DNA from: Tyto alba
Taxonomy: Eukaryota; Chordata; Aves; Strigiformes; Tytonidae
DNA length: 64,000 bases
NCBI RefSeq assembly: GCF_018691265.1
Contig: NW_024881296.1
Coordinates: 13,981,427 to 14,045,426 of the forward strand
Direction: 5' to 3'
In this document: positions 13,207 through 25,145 of the stretch, in pieces
How the letters are laid out: the number at the start of each line of letters is the position of its first letter
How positions within the stretch are numbered: position 1 is the first letter of the stretch
The notes under the pieces: generated by a model
Databases searched by the model: none
What the model saw: the letters and a program-made list of their open reading frames with translations, nothing else
Told to the model about the DNA's origin: nothing
Translations under genes and position numbers: made by a program

Positions 13207-13743
13207 ATGTTACCGACAGCCCCGGCCGCAGCGCGGGGCCCGCGGTCGGGCGCTCGCAGGCAACAAAGGGCCCGGGCCGCCGCGGGAACAAAGACCCTGC
13301 GGCGGAGGCTGGCGCGGCCCCGGCGTGGCCTCTCCGCGCCGCGGCGGGCGCGTCCCCGCTTCCCGGCCCGCCCGCGGGCAGAGGTCGGGGCCCGGCGGGC
13401 GCCCTGCGGCCTCCGGCCCCTCGCCCGGCCTTCCCGGGCCGCGGCTTTGCCCCGCGCGGGGAGGGCGGGAACGCGCCGCTGCTCCCCCCCCCCCCGCCGC
13501 GTAACGTTGGTGGGGTGTTTGTGAGGCGCTCTGTGGAAGGAATTGTCCAAAAAGACTGTACTGACAGAAACGTGCGCGGCTCGAGATGAACCTGAGGGGA
13601 GGTTAAAGCATCTGATACGTTTTAATGGGTTTTGGATATATAATTTGTGTGTGTCAGTTGTCTGTAAGAGGCATCGCCCATTGTGTAGGCTCTGGAATCC
13701 AGTACAGCTCCGGGGATTTGGCTTTGTTTTTTAACCCACTGAT

Positions 13744-13957
13744 GTAAGTAATGCATCCTGATACCCCAGCAGTCATATTTGTTTTGCATTGGGCATCCTC
13801 TGAAATTTATTCCTTGAACAATCGTACCTGAACTCAGTTGCCCGAGTGTGTGTCTTTTTTTTTGTTTTCTCCAGGTGGTTAAAAAGGGGGAAATACTGTT
13901 TCTTTTTACAGTACCTGGCAAAGTGTTTCACGTTCCTCTTTGCTGAGAGAGTTCCGG
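13744..13957 (+). ncRNA. Candidate divergent lncRNA splice sites (AFDN-DT-like)
   Basis: Reading away from AFDN on the plus strand, a strong donor (GAT|GTAAGTA, intron start 13744) is followed by a long T-rich tract ending in CTCCAG (AG at 13873-13874). After an 82-base interval there is a second strong donor (CCG|GTGAGTGGG, intron start 13957). This would define a first exon beginning in the CpG island, a 131-base intron and an internal exon at 13875-13956. Human AFDN has a divergent lncRNA (AFDN-DT) in this position, which makes the reading plausible. The putative exons have no notable coding capacity. Transcription is inferred, not seen. Confidence 0.3.
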
Positions 13958-15689
13958 TGAGTGGGTTTTGCTGATGAAGTTTTGCTTGGCTGGGTTATTT
14001 GAAGAAGGAGATTCCTCAGAGGCCTTGTCTACATTAAGCAATTAAATTATTGTTTTTATCCAACAGTATAGCTCCTGTATAAGTACCAGAAGTTCTGGTT
14101 TTACAGGTGGAGGTCAGTTATACTTTTGCCCTACATCTGTAACTGTGCCATATTAGAGTTTTACAGTTCCTAGGACGGAATAGATACTATTTCTCAGGTC
14201 CCAAACTCTGAGAGGTATTGAGAGCCCTTGGAGAACTTGGAGGGGGGACAAAGCCTCAAGTTCTTGTAATACTATCATCATAAAACTATACTATATTCCT
14301 TTTAGAAGAAGGAGGAACAGACAAACAAATGCAACTCTTCTCACATAAAAGGAACAAAAAAAAATTATCATGGATTTTTTTTTTTCCATATCCAGAAAGG
14401 GTGTGCTACCAGATAACTTTGGATGTTCTGACAGTGCCTGCAAAGATCAAGAAACAGTGTAAAATCTGTGCTGCGGTAGTCCGCAACCCAAGCAGGTATC
14501 TGCCTGCTCTGTGACAAATGACATTTGCAGAGTGGTGTGCTGATCTGGATATTGGTGAAATGGGATTGTTCAACACACAGGATGAGAAACACTGGCAGTA
14601 TTACTTCAGGATCAGGATGGAGACATTTAGGTACAGGGTGTGCATAGATCACCATTTTGGTATTACAAGTTACGTAGATAAAATTGTTTTTCCTGGGGAA
14701 AAGAGGCAGTTGCTCTGGGAAAACTGGCAACTGAAAGTAGTTGATTTAGTATTGCTGGCATGTCTAGGTTTTCAAATGCCAAGGAGCACCAGGAATAAAA
14801 TTATCACCGTGCTGGACCCATGTGGTGTGTATAATCATCTGTGAATTTATTTTATTCTATTTTAACTGCAGCTAGTCTGCATTTCTAAACCATAGCTAGA
14901 CTCTGGCCTGGATACAAACAAATCCTTCAAACCGAGCAGAATTGTTAGCTGGCTAATAATGTTTAGATGTCATTTCTCAGAAATCCCAAGTCACTACCAT
15001 GTATTTCTGCAGTGGCAGGAGCAATGGAAGTGCTACTGATGGTCAGATACCAGCAGCAACCGTGCTGCTGATTAGCTCTGCTCTGAGCTGGACAGTGCTG
15101 AAGGAGTGTTGAAAGAAACCAGGCCCGCTTGTACCTGCAGAACAAGTTGTCATCAACAAGCAAATGGCAGCAGCTTTAGTACAGCATCAGGGTTTAAGAA
15201 AAATCGTAATGTAGACGAGAATTTAGCTGTCTGAGTGAACCAGCTGGACAGTGTCCGTATGGAGATAGTACTGTGGGAGATAAAGCATAAGCCCTGATCT
15301 CCTTGGACAGGTTGGTGTGCAGAGAGCTAAAGCATGAAGTTACAGTGTACCATCTAGTTTACAGTGGAAAGTGTGTGCTGCTTCACTTTCAAGCCCTGTT
15401 TTTTTTTCATAGGGCTATTGCAATGAGAAGTAAAACAGCTGCTGTGAAACCTAGCAAATGACATGATTCCTGTAAACAGTTGTAAAAAAAAAAAAAATTC
15501 AGATACATTTATGAATGGAAAGCATTATATACATAAAATACATTATCAACAGGATTGTGTGTTTGAGCTATCATCAAGGCATCTGCCGTTTAAGGTATTG
15601 CGTAACATTATTTGAAACCATTAAGTTAAATTTTCCCCCATATTCTTTCTGAGATTTTTATCATTTGCATAGTGAGAAGGCAGAATCCT

Positions 15690-15785
15690 ATATGAGGAGT
15701 TCCCAATTCAGCCCAGCATTCCTGTAGTCCCACTGAAGCCAGTGGCAGAGTTAGATTTAACTCTATAAATGATCCCATACTTGAT
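15690..15785. repeat. Ancient amniote repeat relic (CR1-like 3' UTR)
   Basis: The stretch around 15730 (CCCACTGAAGCCAGTGGCAG) resembles the degenerate 'cccattgaagtcaatggcaa' motif of old LINE-derived repeats common in birds, turtles and crocodiles. It is short and diverged; the family name is from memory of the motif only. Confidence 0.35.
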
Positions 15786-15900
15786 AAGAAATAATAGGGT
15801 AAAAGAAGAAAAAGAACGGGGAACAAAAACTCAAAAACTGCCTTCCTTGCAAGTGATAATGAAACATGTTTTTTACTTCTCTCCTTACTGAAGAATGTTC

Positions 15901-15920
15901 TTTTTTTTTTTTTTTTTTTT
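15901..15920. repeat. 20-base T homopolymer
   Basis: Uninterrupted T run following AATGTTC. It directly precedes a possible old repeat; no duplication of flanking DNA was seen. Confidence 0.9.
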
Positions 15921-15929
15921 AAGGTGCTT

Positions 15930-16060
15930 AAGATAACTAAGCTACCATACGCCATTATTGTGATTGTTTGTTCAGCACTCAAAGTATAATATGCATTTTG
16001 CAGAACAAATAAGATAAATGCCCTTCCCCGTAGAGCTTGCAAGCTAGATTTTGTCACAGG
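15930..16060. repeat. Possible L2/MIR-type ancient repeat relic
   Basis: The order of words (GTTCAGCACT, then GAACAAATAAGATAAATGCCC, split here from TTCCCCGTAGAGCTTGCAAG) resembles the widespread old amniote motif 'aataagacacagtccctgccctgaagagcttacaatct'. It is heavily diverged and assigned by eye only. Confidence 0.35.
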
Positions 16061-17979
16061 TGAGAGCAACAACTGGAAGAGAGATCCATAAAGAAGAAAC
16101 AGATATACATGGAGGCCTTTGCCATCCTCCCCATTCCCCAGGACGTCAAGAATTGCGGTGCCCATGTGGTTACCTGCTGCAAGGGGGTCGTGGCTGTGCA
16201 GCTTCTCTCGTTAATCATACTGGCGTACATCTGTCCCTGGGGGATCTGATGGTTATAAGCAACAACAGCATACAGGATCCCTTTATTTCTGCTCCTTGGT
16301 TAGTGCAGTTCATGCAAATAGTCCTCTTGTGCAGAGAAGGTTTGCGTGAAGTTAGGGTTGTGCTCTGCTGGTCTCCTGGCCGCTCGCCAGCTGCCCATAT
16401 GGTTGCCAGAATGCAGCAATAATTTTCTGAGGCAGCATGCATCTGATGTATAGTGCCATGCTGTATAAATCAGCATGCTGTTGGAAGTTATAAATTCATA
16501 GATAAGGCTGAAATTTATTAATAAAGTAACCCTTCTCATGGCTTCCCCAGTGTGCACGTGTTTCTAGAGCAGGAGTATCGGAGCTGTAATTTTGCATAAC
16601 GCAATGCAAAAGCTTATGTAGAGCAACATTAACTTTGCAAACCTGGGTCATCAAACTGCAGTCCTTACATGGACACACCCACTGAGGTAGATAAATTAGA
16701 CAAAATAAGGATTGCAGCTTTGGACACTATAAACACACATGAGTCAGGGAGGGAAAAGTAATTTTTCATTGCACCATTATCTTACCCGCATGAATTGCAC
16801 ACGCCGTGTACATCAAAGTATCAATTTCATAGCCTAATTGGTAAACATAGTATATAGAGGCTACATCGCAAATTCATGCTGCATGAAAAATCTTTACTGT
16901 ATCTTTATATCCCACTTCTCTTACTGTATGAATATAGGAGTTTAAATTTAATAACCTTGACCTCTTTAAAATAAAAGGTGGGGGGGGGAGGAGTAGGACA
17001 GAAAACAGGGCAAGTGTGTCGAGTTATGTAATTGGTTTTTAGAAATCTTAAGGTTTTCATTTCAATTATCCTTGCTCTGTTTTTAGGGAGAGGGAAGCAC
17101 AAAGCTGTATAAATGGTAGCGCTCTCAATAAATGTATCTTTTAGTTTCTATATGGATGAATTGCAAAAACTGTCAAGAAATTTCCCGTGAGGAAGTTGCT
17201 TAATTTTTATTATGTATAGAAGGTCTTTCCAAGTAATTTATTGGTAAAAGTTTGTTGGGTAAGGACCCCTTGAGTTATATTTGTACTAATAAAACAGTGT
17301 AAGGAACTTTCTCTAGCCTTCCAGCCGACTGACCTAGCCTGGCCACCTCTATGGTTTTAAATTGTTTTATCTCTAAAACGGGGTGGCTGAATGCAGGTTG
17401 CCTGCTGGAATGGCCGCTGGCACATGCTGACTCCTAGTCTGTGCCCAGGAGTTGTCTGTGAGCTATCCAGTTCATAGCCAGACCACGCTAACAATTTACC
17501 TCACAGATGGTTGGACACAAAGGAGTGGATCTGGATGCTGAAATGGTCCAGTGGACCGTTTAGCAGTGGAGAAGGAGCCTGGAAGCTCTTTTTGCACAGC
17601 TGGCTTCAAGGTAGGGTCCTCTGCCCGGTCAGGGTGCTCAGGCATACCTGCGTTTGTAGGTTCAGAGCACACGCAGCCTCCTTCCTGTCTTTACTGAATT
17701 GTGCTCTTTGATCCACGTTCAACAAGGTGGATGAGAGTTTGACTGTCCTGCGACATGTGAGTATTTGTGTTGACTTCAGCAAGATGTGTATTTGTTTTCA
17801 GGTGAACAGCTCCTGGAAATCAGAAGCACATGGGAAGAGGGTCACGTCCCAGTGAGAGGTTTGCAGTCAGTGTCAGCTTAATACTGGAATCCTGCTGGAT
17901 TCGTCCTCAGATGAATACTGAGTGCTTTTCTGGAAAACGCTTCTCATCCAGGGAATGCTGTTCTCATTGTAGAGGTATT

Positions 17980-18055
17980 GAGGAGAAATTTAATGGCTGC
18001 GATATACATTAGATTATCAGATGATCTCTCCTGGCCTTATCCCATATAATTTAAA
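17980..18055 (+). repeat. Ancient CR1-type LINE 3' end
   Basis: The words ATGGCTGCGATATACA, AGATTATCAGATGATCTC and CTCCTGGCCTTATCCC occur in the order and spacing of the old CR1-like 3' end 'caggaggtcagactagatgatctaatggtcccttctggcctt'. The coding body is not recognisable upstream, as usual for 5'-truncated copies. Plus-strand orientation follows from this end reading forward. Confidence 0.5.
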
Positions 18056-21000
18056 ATGCAATCAGTTAAAACAAAGTTCAGAGCTGCTGCATGTACCGCA
18101 AAAGCTTTCTGATGGTTTTTATTTTTAATCACAGATCTCTAAGGTATTTTCTCCCAAACTGCTGTGTTATGAAAGAAGATGAGAAATTGGCCGAACATAA
18201 GCAGGGAAAGAAAGAAATGAAGTCAATGTAAACTTGTCAGGTGGACAGTGTAAATAAACTGACATCACCTGTCTCCAGAAACCTCTTTGTCATATACAGT
18301 GTTATTTGTGAAAATGGTAAAGATGCTTGCATAAAAGTTATCTATTTCTTTTAAGCTGAGTGTAGCTTTCCAATCAGTGGTCCAAACTAGGCTATTAGCT
18401 ACAACAATGTGTAATCATTTCAAGGCTCTTTGAGCAAGATGTAGTGGGTGTTTGGTCTTGTAATTAACCTACTGCCATTGGCCACACATTCTCTCCACCC
18501 TGTAATTACTTGACTAAAAAAATAACACCATTCAAAGCATACATTGTATAGAAAATGAAAAGGGCATTCATTTTCATCTGTTTTCACACTCACACAATGA
18601 CTATAACTTGTACATACATTTCAGATGAGCAGAAGTTGTTTGGCTGCATCTGAGCAGTTTTTCTTAGAAAAGTTTGATTTGGAAGCAAACTGGGTCAGCA
18701 TGCCATTGGCTTTTTGGTTTTATTTCACGTTTTTAGAACCAATCCAAAAGTACTGAAAGGACTTTCACTTAAAAATATCTTACCACTGAGCTAAGAACGT
18801 AATGGATATTCAATTATTTGCTCCAACAGTTGCTGTTCTTTTAAATCATATAACATGCGTTAGTGCTGTGTGTGGAGAGTTTTAGCCTCAAAAACAAATA
18901 CTTCGGGAAGCTTGTAAGTGGAAACATTGGTATAAACCTGTGAAATGAAAGTGCCTGCTCAGCAAAAAAAGGCCAATCCTTCCCTCAACAATTTTTCCTT
19001 ACTAATGCTTCTGCATTCTTGAGGTCTTTGTCCAGAACAAGTGTGGAATAGAAGTGGAGTTTGTATGTACAAATGTAAAGCAACTGAAAGCACCAGGGAA
19101 CTCTATAGAAACCTGCAGTGGGTTTTCTTTTATCTAACCTGAATTGTCAGAAAGTTAGACCAAGAGGATGAGTGTAGACTCCTTCTATAGATAGTGGGGA
19201 GAAGCAGCCGTTTCCAGAACACAGTTGACACCTATCTTGTGGGAGGATTCAACCCTAACTTTTAGATGGCTATGGAGAAGTGAGATGAATTCTTCCTTGA
19301 GAGTAATGCTGCCATCCCACAGCTTCTTCAAAGCTTCAGTCTTTTGGTTGTGTCATAGGCTTCACTTCCAAGCCCATTATTGCTTCAGCCAATTATGCCA
19401 TTTTTGTATCAGGAGTGATGGAGCTGTATTGGTCATCTCATTTATGCAAAGACAAGGAGTCCCTTTACCTGCCTTAAACCACATGCATCAAACTCAATGA
19501 AGGACCTGTTTTTCAGTTTATGGGTGTCACAGCTCAGTCCTGCCCAACTGGGTAAAGAAGGGAATAGCTTCAGGGGGGGTATATTAGGGAGTATACTTAC
19601 ATTGCAGAACATGAAATAGAGATACATGGGCTACGTTTAAAAGAGCCTCCTTTTCAGCTGGCTAAACTTGTCCATGTGAAATTCTCTCCTGCCTCATCAT
19701 TTGGAGAGCTAGCTGGGATGTCTGTGCTCAACACTGCATCTGTCAGCACAGGAATACTCAATAATTACACTTAGAAATAACTGAGCCCTGACTCTTCTCT
19801 GCAAGACCAACCTTTAATACCAGGTTGTGTATTTTTTCCTCAAACACCCTCACCTTTCATCCCATGCCACTCCTTGATTGCGGGAAGACACCTAGCCAAA
19901 ATCACAAAGGTACTTCCTTCATATCCTTCTGAATTCACTACAGTCATGAAGCTTGTGAACTACTAACCTATGGATAAGGCGTTTGGTGTACTCTGACCTC
20001 TGCTTGTTATGCTAGTCATGAGCCTTACATGTTACTGTGTTTTCTGCATCATTCCCTTTTCTGTCTGGTCAGTATATTCCTTTCCTCCTTACTGTGTTTC
20101 AGTATGTGCTGGGATTTGCATATTTAGGGCAGGGACCAGCTTCTTGTGTATGTGTGCATCAGTTAGCACAGCTCAGAACGGTAGGGGCAAGATGCATCAC
20201 CACATGATAAATATTAAAGCTCACTGGAAAGCTAGTGTGCCCACCAGACCCTAGTACAATAATCATGAGCATTTTGTATCCTTGGCTCCTTCTCCCATGA
20301 GTGCAATTTTGCACAACAGCAGGGAATAGAAGAACCAGACCATCTCCTGGCAGTATGGGCAGGCTGACACAATGGCAGCGAGAGCTTGGTTGTTAATGAC
20401 CCTGTCATGCACAGCATACAGCCTGATAGGTAATTTAAGAAATGTGTAATGAGTGTCCTTAATGTTACCTAGCAAGGCACTGTGGAATCTGTTTAAGCAA
20501 ATCCTAAAGATGACATACTCTATTTTGTAAGCACCTTTAGGGTCAAAATCTCCCCGACAAACTTTCCCATACGCAGTTTTTCTAGGTGCAAAATTTGTCC
20601 TTACATTGTTTTCACATTGTAAAAGTGCATTCAGATGTTACCAAACAAAAAGCCAAACCACAGACAGTTTGGGACTAGATCTGACATAAACAAGGTACAG
20701 TTTCCGAGGCATCTATCCAAAGGAAAGTTATCCAGATCCAGCACTGCAGGCCAATCAAATGAGAAACCAAGAATTGAAAGATCATTGTGGACAAAGATTA
20801 TGGAGGAGTACAGCTCTCTGGGTGAAGGATCTCCTGAATCATGTTACTTCTATGCTTCAAAATGGGAAGATCACTGCTTTTACCCTTTCTGACTACAGTT
20901 AGAAGCACATACACAGAAATAGGCACCTAGATTAATGACCTCTTTTCCAAACTGCTGTAAATTTCCAGCCATCAGAGGCACCTTTGAATCTTCACTTACA

Positions 21001-21169
21001 AATTTAGACCACGAGGCATGAAATAAATGCCCTTTGCCTTCCACTAGCACCTCTCCATAGATGGGAATTCAAAAGAAAGTCTCCGCAAAAAACCTTCACC
21101 CAACGTGGTTACGGCAGATGGATGTAAACTGCTCCATGTCACAAATCACCGGCGTCTGGAGGTGCTGCT

Positions 21170-21410
21170 CTGAAGCTGGGGCGCGCTGCCAGGCTGCGGG
21201 TTTCCCTGCCCGGGGCTCTGCCTGCTCAGCCCTGGCCCCGGAGCACGGCGGCGGCCGGCCACGCTGGGCCCACCTGCGTTGCGCTCGCTGCAGCGTATTT
21301 GTGACGTGGGGCTGCACTGGCCACTTTGGGGATCGCTGGCGAGGACGTTGTGGTGGCAGGGAGCTCCGCAAACCCCCCACCCAGCGTGCTGCTGGGGCAG
21401 GGGGGTCGGT
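21170..21410. promoter_or_regulatory. Isolated CpG-rich patch (orphan mini-island)
   Basis: About 240 bases stand out from AT-rich surroundings with roughly twenty CpG dinucleotides by my count, including GGCGGCGGCC and GCGTTGCGCTCGCTGCAGCG. Frames through it on both strands encode no known protein. It may be a distal regulatory element, an unannotated transcript start or an old GC-rich repeat. Confidence 0.45.
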
Positions 21411-23494
21411 CTGGGGGGCCTCTCTGCTGCCAGCAGCGTTTTAAAGCTAAGGCAGGGTGGTCATCCCAAGACACAGGCGCTTCAGTTTGAGTAGGGTGTT
21501 TTGAAATCCCCAGCCTGTGCTGGATTTCCTTGCAGTTGTTGACCCTAATCTGACTATCAGAATTACCATCATGTGAGAAGGCCGTGTGGTGAGATTACAG
21601 CTCCTTCTCCCTGTAACTTTTGATTGACAGTGAGCTAAAAAAACATCATCCGCTGAGGAGACATAATATAAAATGCCCTGCTGCAGGCATGAGCTGTGAC
21701 ACAGGTGCCCCCGTGCAGAGGGAGCAATGGAAAGACTCATCTATATTCTAGTAGATGGTGAGGCAGAATGAGCAGCAGATCTGTTCCGGTTTGTTTAATA
21801 CAAACTGTAGAATTTAATTCAGCTGGTCTTTGAATTAATTCAGCGGTTCACATTTGGTGAAGTCCTATCTTTCATAAAGACTTGAACTGAAGATGGCAGG
21901 AGACAGAGGATAAAGAAGCTCACGGGGTTTGTTCCAGCCGTTAATCATTCCCACTGCTAAAAGGTGCATCTTATTCAGTGTGTCCAAATTCAACTTCCAG
22001 ACACTAGCTCTTGTCATGCTTCTCTGTTTTGCTCAATAGCCCTTTGGTACTTAATATTTTCTCCCTTTTAAAACACTCATCTCTTACCTGCTGGTTTATA
22101 AAGATACCACTTTATCTTCTTTTTAACTAGCTAAACAGATAACCCTCTCTCTCACTGTAACATACTTTTTCTAGCTTGGAAGTAAGCACTAAGGCTGTTC
22201 TCTGCACTTGCGAGCATATCTTGGCTTTTCTGAAAGGGGATACTGGCATCCATCAAAACAACAATTCGTTTTTCTGGCCGTAGGAGTTGGAGCACTCACC
22301 GAGTCCTTTGGGGCCTCCTGGCACGAAGGTTAGCTCTGCATAAATCAGGCCGTACTTCTCGTATCAAGTTCTTCCTGAATCTTTGGGCTGTATTGTATTG
22401 TTTCAATTGAGAGTATAGAACATTACCAGATTATTAAAAAAAGAGTGTGTATTAAGACAACAATCCTTCATGTGCACAGTAGCATTCTTTCTAGCCATGC
22501 ATCTTTTTAACAAATGCAAAATATTTTAAGGAGGAACTATTTAAATTCTATCCACAGTAGTACAACTAATTTCATTCCTTAATACCAGGCTTTTTGGTGT
22601 CTGGAACTGCAAAGGAGCTTCTAAACTATTACACATCTCTCTAAATATAAATAAATATATATAGTCAATACTACTTATTTTTTCCCACATGATACTTTTA
22701 GGCCAAGAAACGATGTGTTAAGTTATGTCAGGGGTGGTCTAAAGCTCAGTCCTAATGATCTGATGGGTCGCTTATAAAGAAAATTCTAAGATATCCTTAA
22801 GGATGCGTGGTGGTTGTTTTCAGTGAATCACAGATTGCTTGCAATGGCTCTGAAGACTGTGCATATATATGATAACTCTTTTGTTAAGTACTGTAGACTG
22901 TTCTATTACTTTTAAGCACAGTAGGAGCATTACTGCAGGTCAGAGAGGACTCTCATTGGTAAAAATCCCTGTAATCCATAGCTTTGCTCAACGGCCAGTT
23001 TTGGGGTTGAAATGTGCTTTCAGAAATATTTATAAGATTTCCAAAGGCCCAGTTACTTGCATTTGTCCCTGAAAAGAAGATACACCAGTGTAACAGCCCT
23101 CAGCCTTTCAGCAAGGGTAAGAAATTGAAACAGATTTAAAGAAAATATTAATTGAATACTGTCATACATAAAGTTTTGAGCTCAAAGGGCTCCATTAGAT
23201 TGAGCAGAGAAAAAAAAAAAGCCTTCAGAAATTATTATTCCTTTTAAATATAGTTATTTTTCTTAAGGAACACCTTAAAGAGACTGCAACTGCCCAGCCT
23301 TCCTGGGATATCTGTACAGCAGCCTTTTGGATTAACCGTACAGGATATTTAAAAGGATTATTCCAGGTTTTGCACCGGTGCTGGAAAAATAAAGTTACAC
23401 CAGACCCAAACTGAATTAAGTAGTTAAGAATGCAGCCTAACACATTAAAATGACCTTCTCACTACTGATTTACTGTTTTTCAAGCAAAGCCATT

Positions 23495-23565
23495 ATCCTT
23501 AGCCACTGGTGTAAATGGATTTGCTGTTGACTGTAGCAAAAACAAAACTGAGGCTCATTTGCGGT
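23495..23565. repeat. Possible ancient amniote repeat fragment
   Basis: AGCCACTGGTGTAAATGGAT resembles the 'cactggtgtaaatcag' motif of the same old LINE-like family as the relics near 15.7 and 26.4 kb. It is short and diverged. Confidence 0.3.
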
Positions 23566-23699
23566 TCAAGACTTCTTGCAAAGGGATTTGGCACACAATG
23601 CACAGTGATAAAACAAAAGCAACGCTGAACTTGTAATAGATACACAGGGAAGGGACAAGAGTAGAATAAAATAAAAGGCTGTTCATTTTAGAAGAAAGT

Positions 23700-23815
23700 C
23701 CTCCTTCCCACTCTACCTTTTCCGCTTTTCTTGTTCTGTTTTCCTCATTCCTTTCTTCTTCCTTTCCTTTTCTTTCATTTCCTTTCTTTTTGCTTTTATT
23801 TGCCTTGCCTTGCCC
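23700..23815. repeat. Polypyrimidine-rich (CTTT/CCTTT) stretch
   Basis: The plus strand is overwhelmingly C and T with irregular TTTCC and CTTTC units and ends in CCTTGCCTTGCCC. This is a degenerate CT-type simple repeat. Confidence 0.7.
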
Positions 23816-24184
23816 ATTCTAGAAGGCAGTTATATATTTGCTGAGTTCCTCTTTACTAGGAATATAACTCAGCTCATGATAAGTTATGCATATGCTTACG
23901 TATCTTTCCTGACTACAGATATTTAGGTAAAGTCAGGCCTTAATTAGGATCTCCGAGGCTTTTTCCAGCTGATAACAAGATGCTCTCAGAGGCTGCCTTT
24001 ACCACAGGAAAGCCACACTCACTGCGCCTTCTCTGCCGTTAAAAAGAAGCTCTCACGGAGGGCACTTCAGGACAGGATCCTTACCTCACTATTCTGAATC
24101 AACCCCTGGAAATGTTTCTCTTCCTTAATTTTGGATTAATGATAGGAAATCCTCTCCATACCACGTGCCTCATGGCTCATCGAA

Positions 24185-24425
24185 TGCCAGACCCCGTGCC
24201 CTGTGCGTGGAAACTCCCGTGCCAGCCCTGGAGAGAGGGGCTTCGGTCACCGTTCCTGCTGTTCGTGCAGCGCCTGCCTCTGCCCCCCCGGGGCTGGCCG
24301 GTGGGAGCGGGCAGAGGAGCCCGGTGCAGGGCAGGGGGGCAGGTAATGCGCGTCAGGCTCACTGCCGCTGCGGCCCCGGGAGCTGAGGGACACCCGCTCC
24401 CTCAGACTAATGTCACCCGCAGCAA
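24185..24425. promoter_or_regulatory. Isolated CpG-rich patch
   Basis: About 240 GC-rich bases with roughly eighteen CpGs by eye, including CCCCCCCGGGGC and GCCGCTGCGGCCCCGGG, inside AT-rich DNA. No protein is recognised in any frame. Same interpretation options as the patch near 21.3 kb. Confidence 0.4.
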
Positions 24426-25089
24426 ACATCCCTTCAGTGGCCCTTCCTGAGGAGAGAGCGCTGGGTAAAAGCTGAGGTTGACAAGTCCATCACACTTACT
24501 GTACTGTGTTTTCTTTTAAGATAAGCACAGCACACACAAACGTAAGCAATGAGAAAGGGGAGAAGGCAGAGCTGTGTGTACTGGAGACTCATGTTGCGCT
24601 GTGGTGGATCCTCCATCCCTTGGTGTTTTTACGGCTCTGCCCTTTTTTAGCACCCACCTTGTTCCTGCACTCAAGTACCTAATGACACCGTGTTCCTGAA
24701 CAAATGCCTGCTCTGCTCCTTAGAAAGGGCAGAAGGAAATTCACCTACTGCAGAGGGAGATCCTGTCTGACAAAATTTGAATATCCAAGTTAGGCAGACA
24801 AGTTCCCTTGTGGGAATACCCCTCTCCTCTGACATGCCCAACCAGTGAGTTTGCCTATGTTTTTGAAATTGCTATACCTCAGAGTGGAGTATAAACCTGC
24901 TGTATGAGAAGGTTCAGTATCCACTGAGTACTGAGTCTTTCTGGAGCTGGGGAAGGTGTCAGATCATGATCTCAGTCTGACTTTCTCTTTGACAGAGCTT
25001 TTCAAAATCATGAGCAAGCCTAATAGCTGCTTATGAAAATTAGAGTATGAAAATTAATCATAATGTGCATCACCTCTTTTCATCCAGCT

Positions 25090-25145
25090 ATCAAAACTGG
25101 GAGTGAACTTAGAAACTCCCATTTTACAGAGGAGGAAGCAGATGC
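25090..25145 (+). repeat. Possible MIR-type SINE fragment
   Basis: CTCCCATTTTACAGAGGAGG followed by AAGCAGATGCCGAG resembles the core-region wording 'cctattttacagatgaggaaactgaggc' of MIR-like SINEs shared by amniotes. Very short; assignment is tentative. Confidence 0.35.

Larger units (their letters stand above)
11590..13530. promoter_or_regulatory. CpG island over AFDN exon 1 and promoter
   Basis: Base composition changes abruptly near 11590 and again near 13530. Between them the DNA is very GC-rich with frequent CpG, including an alternating CG run at 13054-13065 and many GC-box-like GGGCGG/CCGCCC words. The AFDN start codon lies near the middle. No TATA box in a plausible position was seen. 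This is the usual architecture of a broadly expressed, TATA-less housekeeping-type promoter. Long open frames on both strands here are composition artefacts. CpG density was judged by eye, so edges are approximate. Confidence 0.9.
12585..13530 (-). promoter_or_regulatory. AFDN: AFDN 5' UTR and promoter region
   Basis: This is the DNA immediately upstream of the AFDN ATG. The transcription start cannot be placed from sequence alone. Visible elements are a GC box (GGGGCGGGG, 12834-12842), a 68-nt purine tract with one interruption at 12807-12874 (pyrimidine on the AFDN sense strand), a 17-base G run at 13190-13206 and a 12-base C run at 13484-13495. The purine tract is about 223-290 bases upstream of the ATG, so it may lie in the 5' UTR or core promoter. 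Confidence 0.75.
13958..21165. other. Intergenic DNA upstream of AFDN, segment 1
   Basis: No convincing coding exon. A 108-codon plus-strand frame at 14518-14844 has no recognisable domain and no coding context. The segment holds ancient repeat relics near 15.7, 16.0 and 18.0 kb, a T20 run at 15901-15920 and otherwise unique, moderately AT-rich sequence. If a divergent AFDN lncRNA exists, later exons could lie here. Confidence 0.6.

Noticed and set aside
12373..13550. Long overlapping frames (383-392 codons) on both strands of the CpG island
   Set aside because: They are proline, arginine, glycine and alanine-rich, open on both strands at once, and result from the lack of AT-rich stop codons. 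Only the 37 codons before the donor at 12473 are afadin.
14518..14844. 108-codon plus-strand frame starting MTFAEWCADL
   Set aside because: No recognisable domain, no splice or promoter context of its own. It could lie in a divergent lncRNA but is not supported as a protein.
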